A stretch of DNA of 64,000 nucleotides from an uncultured Paracoccaceae bacterium (GCA_947500825.1 CANMTR010000008.1:84607-148606), one strand, 5' to 3'. Numbered from the stretch's first letter, positions 17,205 to 27,190 are shown. Made by a program: numbers and translations. The notes: generated by a model from the sequence alone, not told the origin.

Positions 17205-18527
17205 TCACGCCGCCTTCTGCGGTCGCCCGGCGATGTAGGTCTGGGCCACGGCGCGGTCGTCGCCCATGACCTGGAGGACGAAGAGCTCCTCGGGCAGGGT
17301 TTCGGCGCGCTCCATCCTGAGGGCCATGTCGGGGGTGGCGCGAGCGTCGAGCACGGCGATGTCGGCCTCGGTGCCTGGATCGAGGGTGCCGATACGGTCC
17401 GCGAGGCCCAGGACCTCGGCGTTGCCGCGGGTCATCCAGTGGAAGGCGGCGAGGGGGGAGAGATGCTGGCCGCGAAGCTGGAGCACCTTGTAGCCCTCGG
17501 CCAGGGTGGCGAGCATCGAGAAGGAGGTGCCGCCGCCCACGTCGGTGGCCACGCCAGAGCGGATGCCGCGCGCGGCGAGCCCCTCGGCGTCGAAGAGGCC
17601 GCTGCCCAGGAACAGGTTGGAGGTGGGGCAGAAGACGGGATGGGCGCCGGTGGCCGCGAGCGCGTCGATCTCGCGCGTCTCCAGGTGGATCGCGTGGCCG
17701 AGGAGCGTGCCGGGCCCGACCAGCCCCGCGCGCTCGTAGATGTCGAGGTAGTCGCGGGCCTGCGGGTAGAGCTGCGCGGTAAAGGCGATTTCGTCGCGGT
17801 TCTCCGACAGGTGGGTCTGGACGTGGATGCCGGGAGTCGCGGCGGCGAGCGCGCCCGCGGCCTCGAGCTGCGCGGGGCTCGACGTGATGGCGAAGCGGGG
17901 TGTCACGGCGTAGAGCGCACGGCCCCGCCCGTGCCAGCGCGCGATCAGCGCGGCGCTGTCGTCGAAGGAGGATTGGGCGGTATCGAGGACGCCTTCGGGC
18001 GCGTTGCGGTCCATCATCGTCTTGCCCGCGATCAGGCGCATGTCGCGGCGGGCGGCCTCGGCGAAGAGCGCCTCGGCCGAGGCGGGGTGGGACGCGCAGA
18101 AGGCGGCGACCGTGGTGGTGCCGTGGGCCGCGAGCCGGTCGCAGAAGCGGCGCGCCATGGCCGCGGCATGGGCGGGGTCGGCGAACTCCGCCTCGGCGGG
18201 GAAGGTGTAGGTTTCGAGCCAGTCGAGAAGCTGGCGGCCCCAGCTCGCGATCACCTGGAGCTGGGGGAAGTGGATGTGGGGGTCGATCAGGCCCGGCAGG
18301 ATCAGGTGGGGGCGATGGTCGATCACGCCCGCCTCCGGGTGGGCGGCGGCGATCTCGGCGAAGGGGCCGCGCGCGGCGATGAGCCCGTCCGACAGGAGCA
18401 GGCCCCCGTCGTCGAGATAGGTATGGGCGGCGGCGTCGTCCGGCCCCTCGGGGGCGCGGTCGAAGCTCAGGAGGCGGCCGCGCAGGAGCGTGGCGGGCAT
18501 GGGCGGACCCCGTCTGTCGGATGTCAT
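17205..18527 (-). CDS. guaD: Guanine deaminase
   Basis: A 440-residue amidohydrolase. Zn-site and family motifs are in order: LPGLIDPHIHFPQLQV (HxH), HVQTHLSENRDEI, LLGHAIHL and SGVATDVGGGTSFSML (Asp). Length and motifs match guanine deaminase, converting guanine to xanthine and ammonia. The start at 18527 forms an ATGA overlap with the permease stop; a second ATG at 18500 (431 residues) fits the family N-terminus MPATLLRGRLLSF slightly better. Last gene of the purine operon, so guanine feeds xanthine to the dehydrogenase encoded upstream. Confidence 0.92.
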   Translation of the reverse strand: MTSDRRGPPMPATLLRGRLLSFDRAPEGPDDAAAHTYLDDGGLLLSDGLIAARGPFAEIAAAHPEAGVIDHRPHLILPGLIDPHIHFPQLQVIASWGRQLLDWLETYTFPAEAEFADPAHAAAMARRFCDRLAAHGTTTVAAFCASHPASAEALFAEAARRDMRLIAGKTMMDRNAPEGVLDTAQSSFDDSAALIARWHGRGRALYAVTPRFAITSSPAQLEAAGALAAATPGIHVQTHLSENRDEIAFTAQLYPQARDYLDIYERAGLVGPGTLLGHAIHLETREIDALAATGAHPVFCPTSNLFLGSGLFDAEGLAARGIRSGVATDVGGGTSFSMLATLAEGYKVLQLRGQHLSPLAAFHWMTRGNAEVLGLADRIGTLDPGTEADIAVLDARATPDMALRMERAETLPEELFVLQVMGDDRAVAQTYIAGRPQKAA

Positions 18528-20092
18528 TCGGCCGGCGCGGCCGGGGCGGTGGGGGCCTCGCCGGTGTCGGGCTCCACCCGCGCGAAGCGCGGATAGAGGG
18601 CGAGGAAGGCGGCGGCGATCAGGTAGCCCGCGGTGACGCCGTCGAGCTGGGGCATCCGCAGGGCGGGGGCGTGGACGATGCCCAGGGCGGACATGGCGGC
18701 GGCGGCGGCGGCGAAGCCGGCGGCGTTGCGGAAGCGCGCGTCGATCACGCTGGCCACGATGGCGCCCCAGACGAGCCCGGTGATGATCGCCCCCTGCGAC
18801 AGGGCGAGGTGGCCCTCGTAATGGGCGCCCTCCTGAAGGAGCGCGGCGGTGAGCCCGGGGTCGCCCAGCTCGGGCAGCCCCTCGGCGCCGGCCTCGCGCA
18901 GGGCGCCCAGCATCGAGGTCCACTTGGTGATGAGGAACGCGGAGACGTGGGGCAGCACGGCGATGGCCACCGCCGCCATGTGCTCGGGGCGGACGTTGCG
19001 GGCGGTGTCGGCCACCAGGCTGATCGCGACGAAGACGAGGATCGGGGCGGCGGCGGCGATGGGGATCAGCTCGTTGAAGAGCGCCAGGAGGCCGAACACC
19101 GCCGAGACCGCCACCACCGCGCCCACGCCCATGACGTAGCCCGCCCGCGCGCCCATGCGCCGGTAGGCGGGGTGGCCGATATAGACGGTGGTGGGGAAGG
19201 GCGAGCCGAACACCGCGCCGATCATGGTGCCCGCCCCGTCGGTGAGCTGGCACAGGCCCACGGGGTAGGGGTCGCCCGCGGCCTCGGCGCTCTCGACGTT
19301 GTTCATGGTCTCGATGAAGTTGTAGATCTGGACCGGGACCAGCACCAGCAGGAGGTCGGGGTTGGCGGCGAGGTAGGACAGGCCGGCGGCCATGTCCCCC
19401 AGCCACGGCACCGGCAGGTAGAGGCCGGTGCCGGAGACGTCGATGGTGGACTGGCCGGTGGCCAGGGCGGCGGCCGTCCCGAGGCCGATGGCCAGGAGCC
19501 CCGCGGGCAGGCCGAAGGGCAGGCGGAAGCGGCCCACCAGCCCCCACAGGACCACGATCATGGCGGTGAAGCCGATCACCGGGCTTTCGAACACCTCCGC
19601 CAGGGGGACGGCGCCGATGAAGACGAGCGCGATGCCGCACAGGGTGCCCAGCATGCCGGCGCGCGGCGTGACCCGCTTGAGCCAGGGGCCGACGAGCGCG
19701 CCGGAGGCCGCGACGAGACCGCCGATGAGCCCCGCTGCGATGCCCACCTGCCAGGCGAGCAGCGCGTCGTCGGTGGACCAGTAGATCGGCCCGATCACCC
19801 CGAAGAGATAGACGAACATCACCGGCGTGGAGATGCCGTAGGGCAGGGCGGTGACGTCGCGGCCCAGGCGCCGGGCCGCGCGGCGCGCGAGGACGACGTA
19901 GACGGCGACGCCCGCCAGGATCGCCACCGCCGCGCCGGGCACGATGCGGCCGTAGACGACCTCTCCGGGCATGTCGAAGACGAAGCGGCACACGCCCGAC
20001 AGGACCATCAGGTTGACGAGGTTGTCGGTGAACAGCGCCCAGAAGGCGCTGCTGTCGCCGCGCGAGACGAGGCGGTAGCTGTAGGTGCTCAT
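18524..20092 (-). CDS. NCS2-type purine permease (xanthine/uracil family)
   Basis: A 522-residue membrane protein with about 12-14 hydrophobic segments. The NCS2/AzgA-type motifs include YGISTPVMFVYLFG, QIYNFIETMNNVESAEAAGD (where the NCS2 signature Glu and Asn cluster) and FGSPFPTTVYIGHPAYR. A purine base symporter is expected. It overlaps xdhC upstream and guaD downstream by ATGA at both ends, placing it within one purine catabolic transcript. Which base (guanine, hypoxanthine or xanthine) it carries cannot be read. Confidence 0.87.
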   Translation of the reverse strand: MSTYSYRLVSRGDSSAFWALFTDNLVNLMVLSGVCRFVFDMPGEVVYGRIVPGAAVAILAGVAVYVVLARRAARRLGRDVTALPYGISTPVMFVYLFGVIGPIYWSTDDALLAWQVGIAAGLIGGLVAASGALVGPWLKRVTPRAGMLGTLCGIALVFIGAVPLAEVFESPVIGFTAMIVVLWGLVGRFRLPFGLPAGLLAIGLGTAAALATGQSTIDVSGTGLYLPVPWLGDMAAGLSYLAANPDLLLVLVPVQIYNFIETMNNVESAEAAGDPYPVGLCQLTDGAGTMIGAVFGSPFPTTVYIGHPAYRRMGARAGYVMGVGAVVAVSAVFGLLALFNELIPIAAAAPILVFVAISLVADTARNVRPEHMAAVAIAVLPHVSAFLITKWTSMLGALREAGAEGLPELGDPGLTAALLQEGAHYEGHLALSQGAIITGLVWGAIVASVIDARFRNAAGFAAAAAAMSALGIVHAPALRMPQLDGVTAGYLIAAAFLALYPRFARVEPDTGEAPTAPAAPAE

Positions 20093-20901
20093 GCGGGAGC
20101 CTTGCGATCGGTGGGGAGGGAAATGCGGGCCAGGGCCGACAGGATCTCGGCGGTGCAGAAGGCGGCGATGACCTCGGGGCGCTTGTCGCCCTGCCCGGCG
20201 GCGCCGATGGGGCAGGTCAGGCGGGCGGGGTCGAAGCCGGGATGGGCGCGGTGGAAGCGGGCGCGCTTGGTGGCCGACCCGATCAGGCCCACATAGGCGG
20301 CGTCCGCGCGCGACAGGGCCTCGGCCGCCAGGAGGAAGTCGAGCCCGTGGTCGTGGGTGGCAATCACGACGGCCGCGCCGGGGGGGGCCGCGCGCAGCTC
20401 CGCCTCGGGCAGGGGCGTGTGGAGCCGGGCCACGGGCGCGTCGCACAGGGCGAGCTCGCCCGCGCGGGGGTCGATGAGGCGCGCGGCCACGGGCAGGGGG
20501 GCGAGGCTGCGGGCCAGCGCCCGACCCACATGCCCCGCCCCGAAGACGAGGACGGCGGGCCGCGCGGCCAGCAGCTGCGCCTCGCGGGCGAGCGCCTCGG
20601 CGCGGTGGGCGGCGTCCATGGGATCGAGGGCGAGCGCCACGCGGCCGCCGCAGCACTGGCCGATGCCGGGGCCCAGGGGCACGTCGAGCCGCCGGGCGGG
20701 GGCGTTCGCGGCCAGCATCTCGCGCGCGGCCTCGACGGCCATGTGCTCCAGCCGGCCGCCGCCGATGGTGCCGTGGAGGGCGGCGCGGGAGACGGCCATC
20801 TCGGTCCCCTCGCCGCGGGGCACGGAGCCGTGCGCGGCCACGACGCGGACCCGGATCGCCGGGCCCTCGCGGTCGAGGAAGGGGCCGAGCTGGTCGCTCA
20901 C
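20089..20901 (-). CDS. xdhC: Xanthine dehydrogenase accessory protein (MoCo insertase)
   Basis: A 270-residue XdhC: N-terminal VRVVAAHGSVPRGEGTEM, GTIGGGRLEHMAVEAAREML, the conserved GIGQCCGGRVALALD Cys pair, and a Rossmann-type C-terminal part (VLVFGAGHVGRALARSL, VVIATHDHGLDF, YVGLIGSATKRARF). It sulfurates and inserts the molybdenum cofactor into XdhB. The start is a GTG at 20901 that overlaps the xdhB stop as GTGA; no upstream ATG in frame fits the family. Confidence 0.92.
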   Translation of the reverse strand: MSDQLGPFLDREGPAIRVRVVAAHGSVPRGEGTEMAVSRAALHGTIGGGRLEHMAVEAAREMLAANAPARRLDVPLGPGIGQCCGGRVALALDPMDAAHRAEALAREAQLLAARPAVLVFGAGHVGRALARSLAPLPVAARLIDPRAGELALCDAPVARLHTPLPEAELRAAPPGAAVVIATHDHGLDFLLAAEALSRADAAYVGLIGSATKRARFHRAHPGFDPARLTCPIGAAGQGDKRPEVIAAFCTAEILSALARISLPTDRKAPA

Positions 20902-23255
20902 GCGGCGCCCGACAACCGGTCGATGGCGGCGAGCACCCGCTCGGGCGTGGCGGGGGCGTCGAGGCGGGGGCATTCGCGGTAGCCGGCCACGCTCGCCACC
21001 GCCATGGACAGCGCCTCGAACACCGAGACCGCGAGCATGAAGGGCGGCTCGCCCACCGCCTTGGAGCGGCGGATCGTGGGTTCGGGGTTCTCCGCCCAGT
21101 CGGCAAGCGCCACGTTCATCACCCGCGGCCGGTCGGAGGCCAGCGGAATCTTGTAGGTGGAGGGGGCGTGGGTCTTGAGCCGCCCGTCGCCGTCCCACCA
21201 CAGCTCCTCGGTGGTCAGCCACCCCATGCCCTGCACGAAGGCGCCCTCCACCTGGCCGAGGTCGATCGCGGGGTTGAGCGAGCGGCCCGCGTCGTGGAGG
21301 ATGTCCGTCCGCTCCACCCGGTACTCGCCCGTCAGGGTATCGACCGAGACCTCCGAGCAGGCGGCGCCGTAGGCGTAGTAGTAGAACGGCCGGCCCTTGC
21401 CCGCCTCCCGGTCCCAGTGGATGTCGGGGGTGCGGTAGAAGCCCGCGGCCGAGAGGTGGACCCGCTCCATGTAGGCGGCGCGCACCAGGTCGGGGAAGGG
21501 CACCGTGCGCGCGCCAACGGCCACGCCGGCGGGCGTGAAGGCGACCGTCTCCTCGGCCACGGACCAGTGGCGGGCGGCGAAGGCCGTCAGGCGGTCGCGG
21601 ATCTGGCGGCAGGCGTCGAGGGCGGCCATGCCGTTGAGGTCGGAGCCCGAGGAGGCGGCGGTGGCCGAGGTGTTGGGCACCTTGCCCGTGGAGGTGCGGG
21701 TGATGCGGACATGGTCGGGATCGACCGCGAAGGCGTCGGCCACGACCTGGATGACCTTGACGTGCAGGCCCTGCCCCATCTCGGTGCCGCCGTGGTTGAG
21801 CTGGATCGAGCCGTCGGCATAGACGTGGACCAGCGCGCCGGCCTGGTTGAAATGGGTCGCGGTGAAGGAGATGCCGAACTTCACCGGGGTGAGGGAGATG
21901 CCCTTGCGGATCACGCGACCGCCCGTCACGCCCCCGCCCGCGTTCCAGTCGAGCACGGCGCGGCGGCGGACGGCGTAGTCGGCGCTCGCCTCCAGCTCCG
22001 AGACGATGCGGGGGGCGATGTTGTCCTCCACCCGCTGGTGGTAGGGGGTCAGGTCGCGCCCCTCGCCCCCGTAGAAGTTGAGGCGCCGGATCTCCAGCGT
22101 GTCGCGCCCCAGGGCGTAGGCGATCTCCTCGATCATGCGCTCGGCCGCGAGGACGCCCTGCGGCCCGCCGAAGCCGCGGAAGGCGGTGTTGGAGACGGTG
22201 TTGGTCTTCAGCGGATGGGAGCGCAGCTCCACGTCGGGGTAGAAATAGGCGTTGTCGGCGTGAAACAGCGCCCGGTCGGTGACCGGCCCCGAAAGGTCCG
22301 ACGACCAGCCGCAGCGCGCGGCGAGGTCGCCCGAGACGGCCAGGATACGGCCCTCGTCGTCGAAGCCCACCTCGTAGCAGACGTCGAAGTCGTGGCGCTT
22401 GCCGGTGGCGATCATGTCCTGGTCGCGGTCGGGGCGGATCTTGACCGGGCGGCCGAGGCGGGCGGCGGCGAGCGCGGAGACGGCGCAGAACAGGTTCATC
22501 TGCGTCTCCTTGCCGCCGAAGCCGCCGCCCATGCGCCGCACCTCCACCGTGACCATGGCCGAGGGCAGGCCCAGGACCCGACCCACCATGTGCTGGGCCT
22601 CGCTGGGATGCTGGGTGGAGGAATGGACGTGCATCGCCCCGTCCTCCCCCGGGGTGGCGAGCGCCACGTGCCCCTCGAGATACATGTGGTCCTGCCCGCC
22701 GATGCGGATGCGCCCGGCGATGCGGCGGGGCGCGCGCGCCATCGCCGCCTCGGGCGCGCCGCGGCGCAGGGTGAGGGGGGGCGTGACGTAGGCGCTGCCC
22801 GCCGCCCGGGCGGCGGCCACGTCGAGCAGCGGCGCGAGGTCGTCGTAGGCGATCTCGGCCAGGGTGGCGGCCCGGCGGGCGGCGTCGCGCGTCTCGGCCA
22901 CCACGGCGAAGACGGGCTGGCCGTGGAACTGCACGAGGCCATCGGCGAAGACCGGCTCGTCGTTTCGGCCCGTGGGGCTCACGTCGTTCTCGCCCGGCAC
23001 GTCCTCGGCGGTCAGGACCGCGACCACGCCCGGCGCGGCGCGCACCGCCCCGAGGTCCAGCGAGGCGATGCGCGCATGGGCGCGCTCCGCCAGGCCGAGG
23101 CAGGCATGGAGCGTGCCCGCGGGTTCGGGGATGTCGTCGGTGTACTCGGCCCGGCCGGTGACGTGGAGCGCGGCCGAGTCGTGGGCGCGGGGGATGTTGA
23201 CGAAGGCCGTGTCGGGCGCTGCTTCGGGGCCTGTCTCGGGGCCTGTGTCCTTCAT
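20898..23255 (-). CDS. xdhB: Xanthine dehydrogenase, molybdopterin-binding subunit
   Basis: A 785-residue large subunit. Seen: GRAEYTDDIPEPAGTLHACL at the domain start, GGQDHMYLEGHVALA, MGGGFGGKETQ (MoCo-binding Gly loop), SNTAFRGFGGPQG (substrate-pocket Arg/Phe), GGTEMGQGLHVKV, and SKAVGEPPFMLAVSVFEA carrying the catalytic Glu of the GEPP motif near residue 730. It hydroxylates hypoxanthine and xanthine to urate. It starts 16 bases after xdhA and overlaps xdhC. All key motifs are intact. Confidence 0.95.
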   Translation of the reverse strand: MKDTGPETGPEAAPDTAFVNIPRAHDSAALHVTGRAEYTDDIPEPAGTLHACLGLAERAHARIASLDLGAVRAAPGVVAVLTAEDVPGENDVSPTGRNDEPVFADGLVQFHGQPVFAVVAETRDAARRAATLAEIAYDDLAPLLDVAAARAAGSAYVTPPLTLRRGAPEAAMARAPRRIAGRIRIGGQDHMYLEGHVALATPGEDGAMHVHSSTQHPSEAQHMVGRVLGLPSAMVTVEVRRMGGGFGGKETQMNLFCAVSALAAARLGRPVKIRPDRDQDMIATGKRHDFDVCYEVGFDDEGRILAVSGDLAARCGWSSDLSGPVTDRALFHADNAYFYPDVELRSHPLKTNTVSNTAFRGFGGPQGVLAAERMIEEIAYALGRDTLEIRRLNFYGGEGRDLTPYHQRVEDNIAPRIVSELEASADYAVRRRAVLDWNAGGGVTGGRVIRKGISLTPVKFGISFTATHFNQAGALVHVYADGSIQLNHGGTEMGQGLHVKVIQVVADAFAVDPDHVRITRTSTGKVPNTSATAASSGSDLNGMAALDACRQIRDRLTAFAARHWSVAEETVAFTPAGVAVGARTVPFPDLVRAAYMERVHLSAAGFYRTPDIHWDREAGKGRPFYYYAYGAACSEVSVDTLTGEYRVERTDILHDAGRSLNPAIDLGQVEGAFVQGMGWLTTEELWWDGDGRLKTHAPSTYKIPLASDRPRVMNVALADWAENPEPTIRRSKAVGEPPFMLAVSVFEALSMAVASVAGYRECPRLDAPATPERVLAAIDRLSGAA

Positions 23256-23271
23256 GGGAGGCGTCCTTTCG

Positions 23272-24717
23272 TCAGGCGCGTTCGGGCGCGGCCTCGGCCT
23301 GGGAGAGCCAGAAGCGGCGGAAGAGGTTCTGCGCCACGCGCATCCGGTAGCCGCCCGAGGCGCGCATGTCGTCGATGGGGGCGAAGTCGTCGGGCAGGCG
23401 CGCGGCGGCGGCCGCGAAGCTGGAAGCGGCGAAGGGCTGCCCCGCCAGCGCGGCTTCGGCGGCCGCCGCGCGTTTCGGTGTGGCGGCCATGCCGCCGAAG
23501 GCGATGCGGGCCTCGGCGATGCGGTCGCCGTCGAGGGCGACGCGAAAGCCCGCCGCGACCGCCGAGATGTCCTCCTCCCGCCGCTTGGAGACCTTCCACG
23601 CGCCGTGGCGGTGGGCGGGGTTGGGGCGGGGCAGGCGGATCTCCTCCACGAACTCGCCGGGCCGGCGGTCCTGGCGGCCGTAGTCGAGAAAGAAGTCCTC
23701 AAGCGGCAGGGTGCGGCGCTCGTCGCCCCGGCGCAGGACCAGGCGCGCCCCGAGCGCGATCAGGACGGGGGGCATGTCGCCGATGGGCGAGCCGTTGGCG
23801 ATGTTGCCCCCCAGCGTGCCCATGGAGCGCACCTGCCAGCCCGCGAACCTGTCCCAGTACTCCGTGAGGTGGGGATAGTCGGCCAGGATTGGCCGGGCGG
23901 CATCGGCGTAGCTTGCGTTGGCGCCGATGCGCAGCGTGTCGCCATCGCGGCGGATCGCGCGCAGATCGTCGAGATGGGCGGTGAAGATCGCCGGGGAGAT
24001 GCTCCGCAGCCCCTTGGTGACCCACAGCCCCACATCGGTCGCACCGGCGACCAGGGTGGCCTCGGGCCGGGCGGCGTAGCGGCGGGCGAGGTCGGCGGTG
24101 TCGCGCGGCAGGACGGCGTGACCCTCGGCCCCCAGAGAGACGGCCGCGCCGTCGTCCATGGCCGCGAGGCGCGCGGCGACGGCCTCGCGCTCGGTCGCGA
24201 GCGGGTCGGCGGCGGCGTCGCCGTGGTCGGAGACGGTCATGCCCGCTGCGAGGATCGGGCCGTAGCCGGTGCAGCGGCACAGGTTGCCCTGGAGCGCCGT
24301 CTCGACCTGCGCCTTCGTGGGGCGGGGGTGGCGCATCCACAGGGCATAGAGGGCCATGACGATGCCCGGGGTGCAGAAGCCGCACTGGCTGCCGTGGTTG
24401 GCGACCATCGCCGCCTGGACGGGGTGGAGCGCGCCGCCCGGGCGGCTCAGGTGCTCGACGGTGACCACGTGGGCGAGATCGACCGAGGCCAGGAAGCGGA
24501 TGCAGGCATTGACCGGCTCGTAGGCGAGGCGGCCCTCCCGCAGGCGGCCCACCAGCACGGTGCAGGCGCCGCAATCGCCCTCGGCGCAGCCCTCCTTGGT
24601 GCCGGTGAGGCGGCGCGCGAGGCGCAGGTGGTCGAGGAGCGTGTCGCCCGGGGCCACATCGGCCAGGCGGACCTCCGTGTCGTTGAGCAGGAAGCGGATC
24701 TCGGTGCGGTCGGGCAT
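23272..24717 (-). CDS. xdhA: Xanthine dehydrogenase, FeS/FAD small subunit
   Basis: A 481-residue protein. Plant-type [2Fe-2S] cluster ligands at C44, C49, C52 and about C72, and the second cluster at C112, C115, C147 and C149 (QCGFCTPG, NLCRCTGYG). An FAD-binding domain follows (LVAGATDVGLWVTKGL, SMGTLGGNIANGSPIGDMPP), then the CO-dehydrogenase flavoprotein C-terminal domain. It passes electrons from the Mo centre to NAD+. AGGGAGAG precedes the ATG at 24717. First gene of the operon xdhABC-permease-guaD. Confidence 0.95.
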   Translation of the reverse strand: MPDRTEIRFLLNDTEVRLADVAPGDTLLDHLRLARRLTGTKEGCAEGDCGACTVLVGRLREGRLAYEPVNACIRFLASVDLAHVVTVEHLSRPGGALHPVQAAMVANHGSQCGFCTPGIVMALYALWMRHPRPTKAQVETALQGNLCRCTGYGPILAAGMTVSDHGDAAADPLATEREAVAARLAAMDDGAAVSLGAEGHAVLPRDTADLARRYAARPEATLVAGATDVGLWVTKGLRSISPAIFTAHLDDLRAIRRDGDTLRIGANASYADAARPILADYPHLTEYWDRFAGWQVRSMGTLGGNIANGSPIGDMPPVLIALGARLVLRRGDERRTLPLEDFFLDYGRQDRRPGEFVEEIRLPRPNPAHRHGAWKVSKRREEDISAVAAGFRVALDGDRIAEARIAFGGMAATPKRAAAAEAALAGQPFAASSFAAAAARLPDDFAPIDDMRASGGYRMRVAQNLFRRFWLSQAEAAPERA

Positions 24718-25089
24718 GGGGCTCTCCCTGGCCTGCCTCCGTCCGGGCGGCGCGCGCCGCCCGGATCGGGTCGAGGCGGAAGGGTATGGCAGATCGCCGC
24801 GGAAAGTCGAGGGCGACGGGAGGGGGGGTTGGACGGACCCGCGGCGGACGCGAGGCCGCGGACCGATGCGGGATCGGCGAAACGCGGTTCTGCGTGGCGG
24901 ACGAAAAGGGGCGGTGGGCCTTGACCGGGCGCGGCGGGCTCTCCTAGCTGTCGGGGACGGAACGCCCGGGACGCGGTGCCGCCGTCCGGGGCCGGGCCCC
25001 GGCGGGCGGTGCGAGACCGGGCGGCCCGCGCCGCCATACATCGCAGGGGCCGCCCGTTGACCCCCCGAAGCCCGCCCGAGGAGCCCCGG
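24718..25089. promoter_or_regulatory. Divergent intergenic region xdhA / acyl-CoA dehydrogenase with a candidate promoter
   Basis: No gene was found in these 372 bases. On the plus strand TTGACC (24921-24926) is followed after 17 bases by CTAGCT (24944-24949), a plausible sigma-70 promoter for the dehydrogenase at 25090 with a leader of about 135 bases. No clear palindrome for an operator was recognised. Confidence 0.35.
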
Positions 25090-26394
25090 ATGCGCCACGC
25101 CACGCCCGACGACCAGCTCAACGACCTGTCCATGTCCGAGCGGGCCCGCCCGCTCCTGGGAAAGGTGATCCGCCACATCACCGAGGCCTGCGACCCCGCC
25201 GAGCCCGAATACGAGCGGCTGGGGGAGGGGCGCGCGGAGCGGTTCAGCTTTGCGCCCGGACAGCTCGAGATCCTCGACGAGCTGAAGGCGAAGGCCAGGG
25301 CGGCGGGGCTGTGGAACTTCTTTTTACCCGACAGCGAGACCGGGGAGGGGCTGTCGAACCTCGACTACGCCTATGTGGCGTTCGAGCTGGGCAAGAGCGC
25401 GCTGGCCGCCGAGTCCCTCAACTGCGCCGCGCCGGACACCGGCAACATGGAGGTGCTGGAGCGAGTCGGCACGCCCGCCCAGAAGGAGCGCTGGCTGAAG
25501 CCGCTCATGGCGGGCGAGATCCGCTCGGCCTTCGCCATGACCGAGCCCGACGTGGCCTCGTCGGATGCCAAGAACATCTCCACCCGCGCGGTGCTGGAGA
25601 ACGGCGAGTGGGTCATCGACGGCGAGAAGTTCTACATCTCGGGGGCGGGCGACCCGCGCTGCAAGGTGATGATCGTCATGTGCAAGACCTCGCCCGAGGC
25701 CGAGACGTTCCGCCAGCAGAGCCAGATCCTGGTGCCGATGGACACGCCGGGCGTGCAGGTGCTGGGGCCTATGCACGTCTTCGGCCAGGACGACGCGCCC
25801 CACGGGCACATGCATATCCGCTTCGACGACGTGCGGGTGCCCGAGGAGAACGTGCTGTGGGGCGAGGGGCGCGGCTTCGAGATCAGCCAGGTGCGGCTGG
25901 GGCCGGGGCGCATCCACCACTGCATGCGCTCCATCGGCGCGGCGGAGAAGGCGCTGGACCTGATGATCGACCGCGGCATCACCCGCGAGGCCTTCGGCAA
26001 GAAGGTGATCGACCTGGGCAAGAACATGGAGACGATCTCGCGCGCGCGGATCGACATCGACGCCATGCGGCTGATGGTGCTCAAGGCGGCGAAGGCGATG
26101 GACGTGCTCGGCAACAAGGAGGCGCGGGTCTGGGTGTCGAAGGCCAAGGCGATGGTGCCCGAGCGGTGCTGCGACATCATCGACCAGGCCATGCAGATGC
26201 ACGGCGCCACCGGGATCAGCCAGTGGTCGGACCTGCCGCAGATGTACGTCAAGCAGCGCACCCTGCGCTTCGCCGACGGGCCGGACGAGGTGCATCACCA
26301 CGTGATCGCCCGTGCCGAGCGCAAGGCCTACGAGGAGTCGGACGACCGCCGCTCGACCGTCGCGGCGGCGACCGCGCGGGCGGGCAAGAGCTGA
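25090..26394 (+). CDS. Acyl-CoA dehydrogenase (ACAD10/11-like)
   Basis: A 434-residue flavoprotein. Seen: FAMTEPDVASSDAKNI (FAD/acyl motif), VIDGEKFYISGAGDPRCKVM, REAFGKKVIDLGKNM, and MQMHGATGISQWSDLPQMY followed by LRFADGPDEVHHHVIARAE. The ADGPDEVH ending is the hallmark of the ACAD10/ACAD11-type group (and bacterial LvaC-like enzymes) rather than short-chain FadE. This group works with an APH-like kinase on 4-hydroxyacyl-CoAs; such a kinase gene lies at 42593. GAGGAG sits upstream of the ATG at 25090. The substrate remains inferred. Confidence 0.88.
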   Translation: MRHATPDDQLNDLSMSERARPLLGKVIRHITEACDPAEPEYERLGEGRAERFSFAPGQLEILDELKAKARAAGLWNFFLPDSETGEGLSNLDYAYVAFELGKSALAAESLNCAAPDTGNMEVLERVGTPAQKERWLKPLMAGEIRSAFAMTEPDVASSDAKNISTRAVLENGEWVIDGEKFYISGAGDPRCKVMIVMCKTSPEAETFRQQSQILVPMDTPGVQVLGPMHVFGQDDAPHGHMHIRFDDVRVPEENVLWGEGRGFEISQVRLGPGRIHHCMRSIGAAEKALDLMIDRGITREAFGKKVIDLGKNMETISRARIDIDAMRLMVLKAAKAMDVLGNKEARVWVSKAKAMVPERCCDIIDQAMQMHGATGISQWSDLPQMYVKQRTLRFADGPDEVHHHVIARAERKAYEESDDRRSTVAAATARAGKS

Positions 26395-26425
26395 TCCGGG
26401 GCCGCGGGCCGGGCAGGGTCGGGGC

Positions 26426-27190
26426 CTATTCGGCGATCGACCAGCCGCCGTCGACGATCAGGGTCTGGCCGGTCGTCCAGGCGCCGGCGGGGCTCGACAG
26501 GAACAGGGCGGCGCCGGCGATGTCGTCGGGCTCGCCCAGGCGCTTGAGGGCGTAGCTGTCGGCCACCTCGCGGGCGCGGCCCTCGTCCTCCCACAGCTTG
26601 CGGGCGAAATCGGTCCTGACCACGGCGGGGGCGATGCCGTTGGCGCGGATGTTGTCGGCCCCGTAGGACACCGCGAGGTTGCGCACGAGCTGGGCGTCGG
26701 CGGCCTTGGTCAGGGCGTAGGTGCCCAGCATCCCCGAGCCTTTGAAGCCCGCGATGGACGAGATCACCACGATGGCGCCGTCGCGCTGCGCCTGCATGTG
26801 GGGGATCACGCGCCGGGCGAGGCGCATGTTGGAGCGGATGTTGACGCGGATGGTCTTGTCGAAGGCCTCGTCGGGGATGTCGAGGAAGGGGCCGTAATAG
26901 GGGTTCACGGCGGCGTTGCACACGAGGATGTCGACCCCGCCCAGCTCGGCCTCGGTGCGGTCCACCAGGGCGTCGAGCGCGTCGTCGCGGGAGATGTTGG
27001 CGGCGATGGGCACGGCGTGGCCGCCGCGCCCGTTGATGCCCTCGGCGACCGCCTCGCAATCCTCCGCCGTGCGGCTGGAGACGACGACGCGCGCGCCCGC
27101 CTCGGCCAGGAGCTCGACGATGGCGCGCCCGATCCCCTTGGTCGAGCCGGTGACGAGCGCGGTCTTGCCGGCGAGATCGAACAGGCGCAT
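26426..27190 (-). CDS. SDR-family NAD(P)-dependent oxidoreductase
   Basis: A 254-residue classical short-chain dehydrogenase: TGSTKGIGRA cofactor motif near 14, NAAVNPYYGP (NxAG-like), the catalytic Ser in VISSIAG, YALTKAA (Tyr-x3-Lys), and IAPAVVRTDFARKL. The C-terminal GQTLIVDGGWSIAE is standard. Start at 27190 is set by GGGGAGG at good spacing. It is convergent with the acyl-CoA dehydrogenase and divergent from the nitronate-monooxygenase-like gene. A role in hydroxyacyl or alcohol oxidation near the ACAD gene is plausible but not proven. Confidence 0.88.
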   Translation of the reverse strand: MRLFDLAGKTALVTGSTKGIGRAIVELLAEAGARVVVSSRTAEDCEAVAEGINGRGGHAVPIAANISRDDALDALVDRTEAELGGVDILVCNAAVNPYYGPFLDIPDEAFDKTIRVNIRSNMRLARRVIPHMQAQRDGAIVVISSIAGFKGSGMLGTYALTKAADAQLVRNLAVSYGADNIRANGIAPAVVRTDFARKLWEDEGRAREVADSYALKRLGEPDDIAGAALFLSSPAGAWTTGQTLIVDGGWSIAE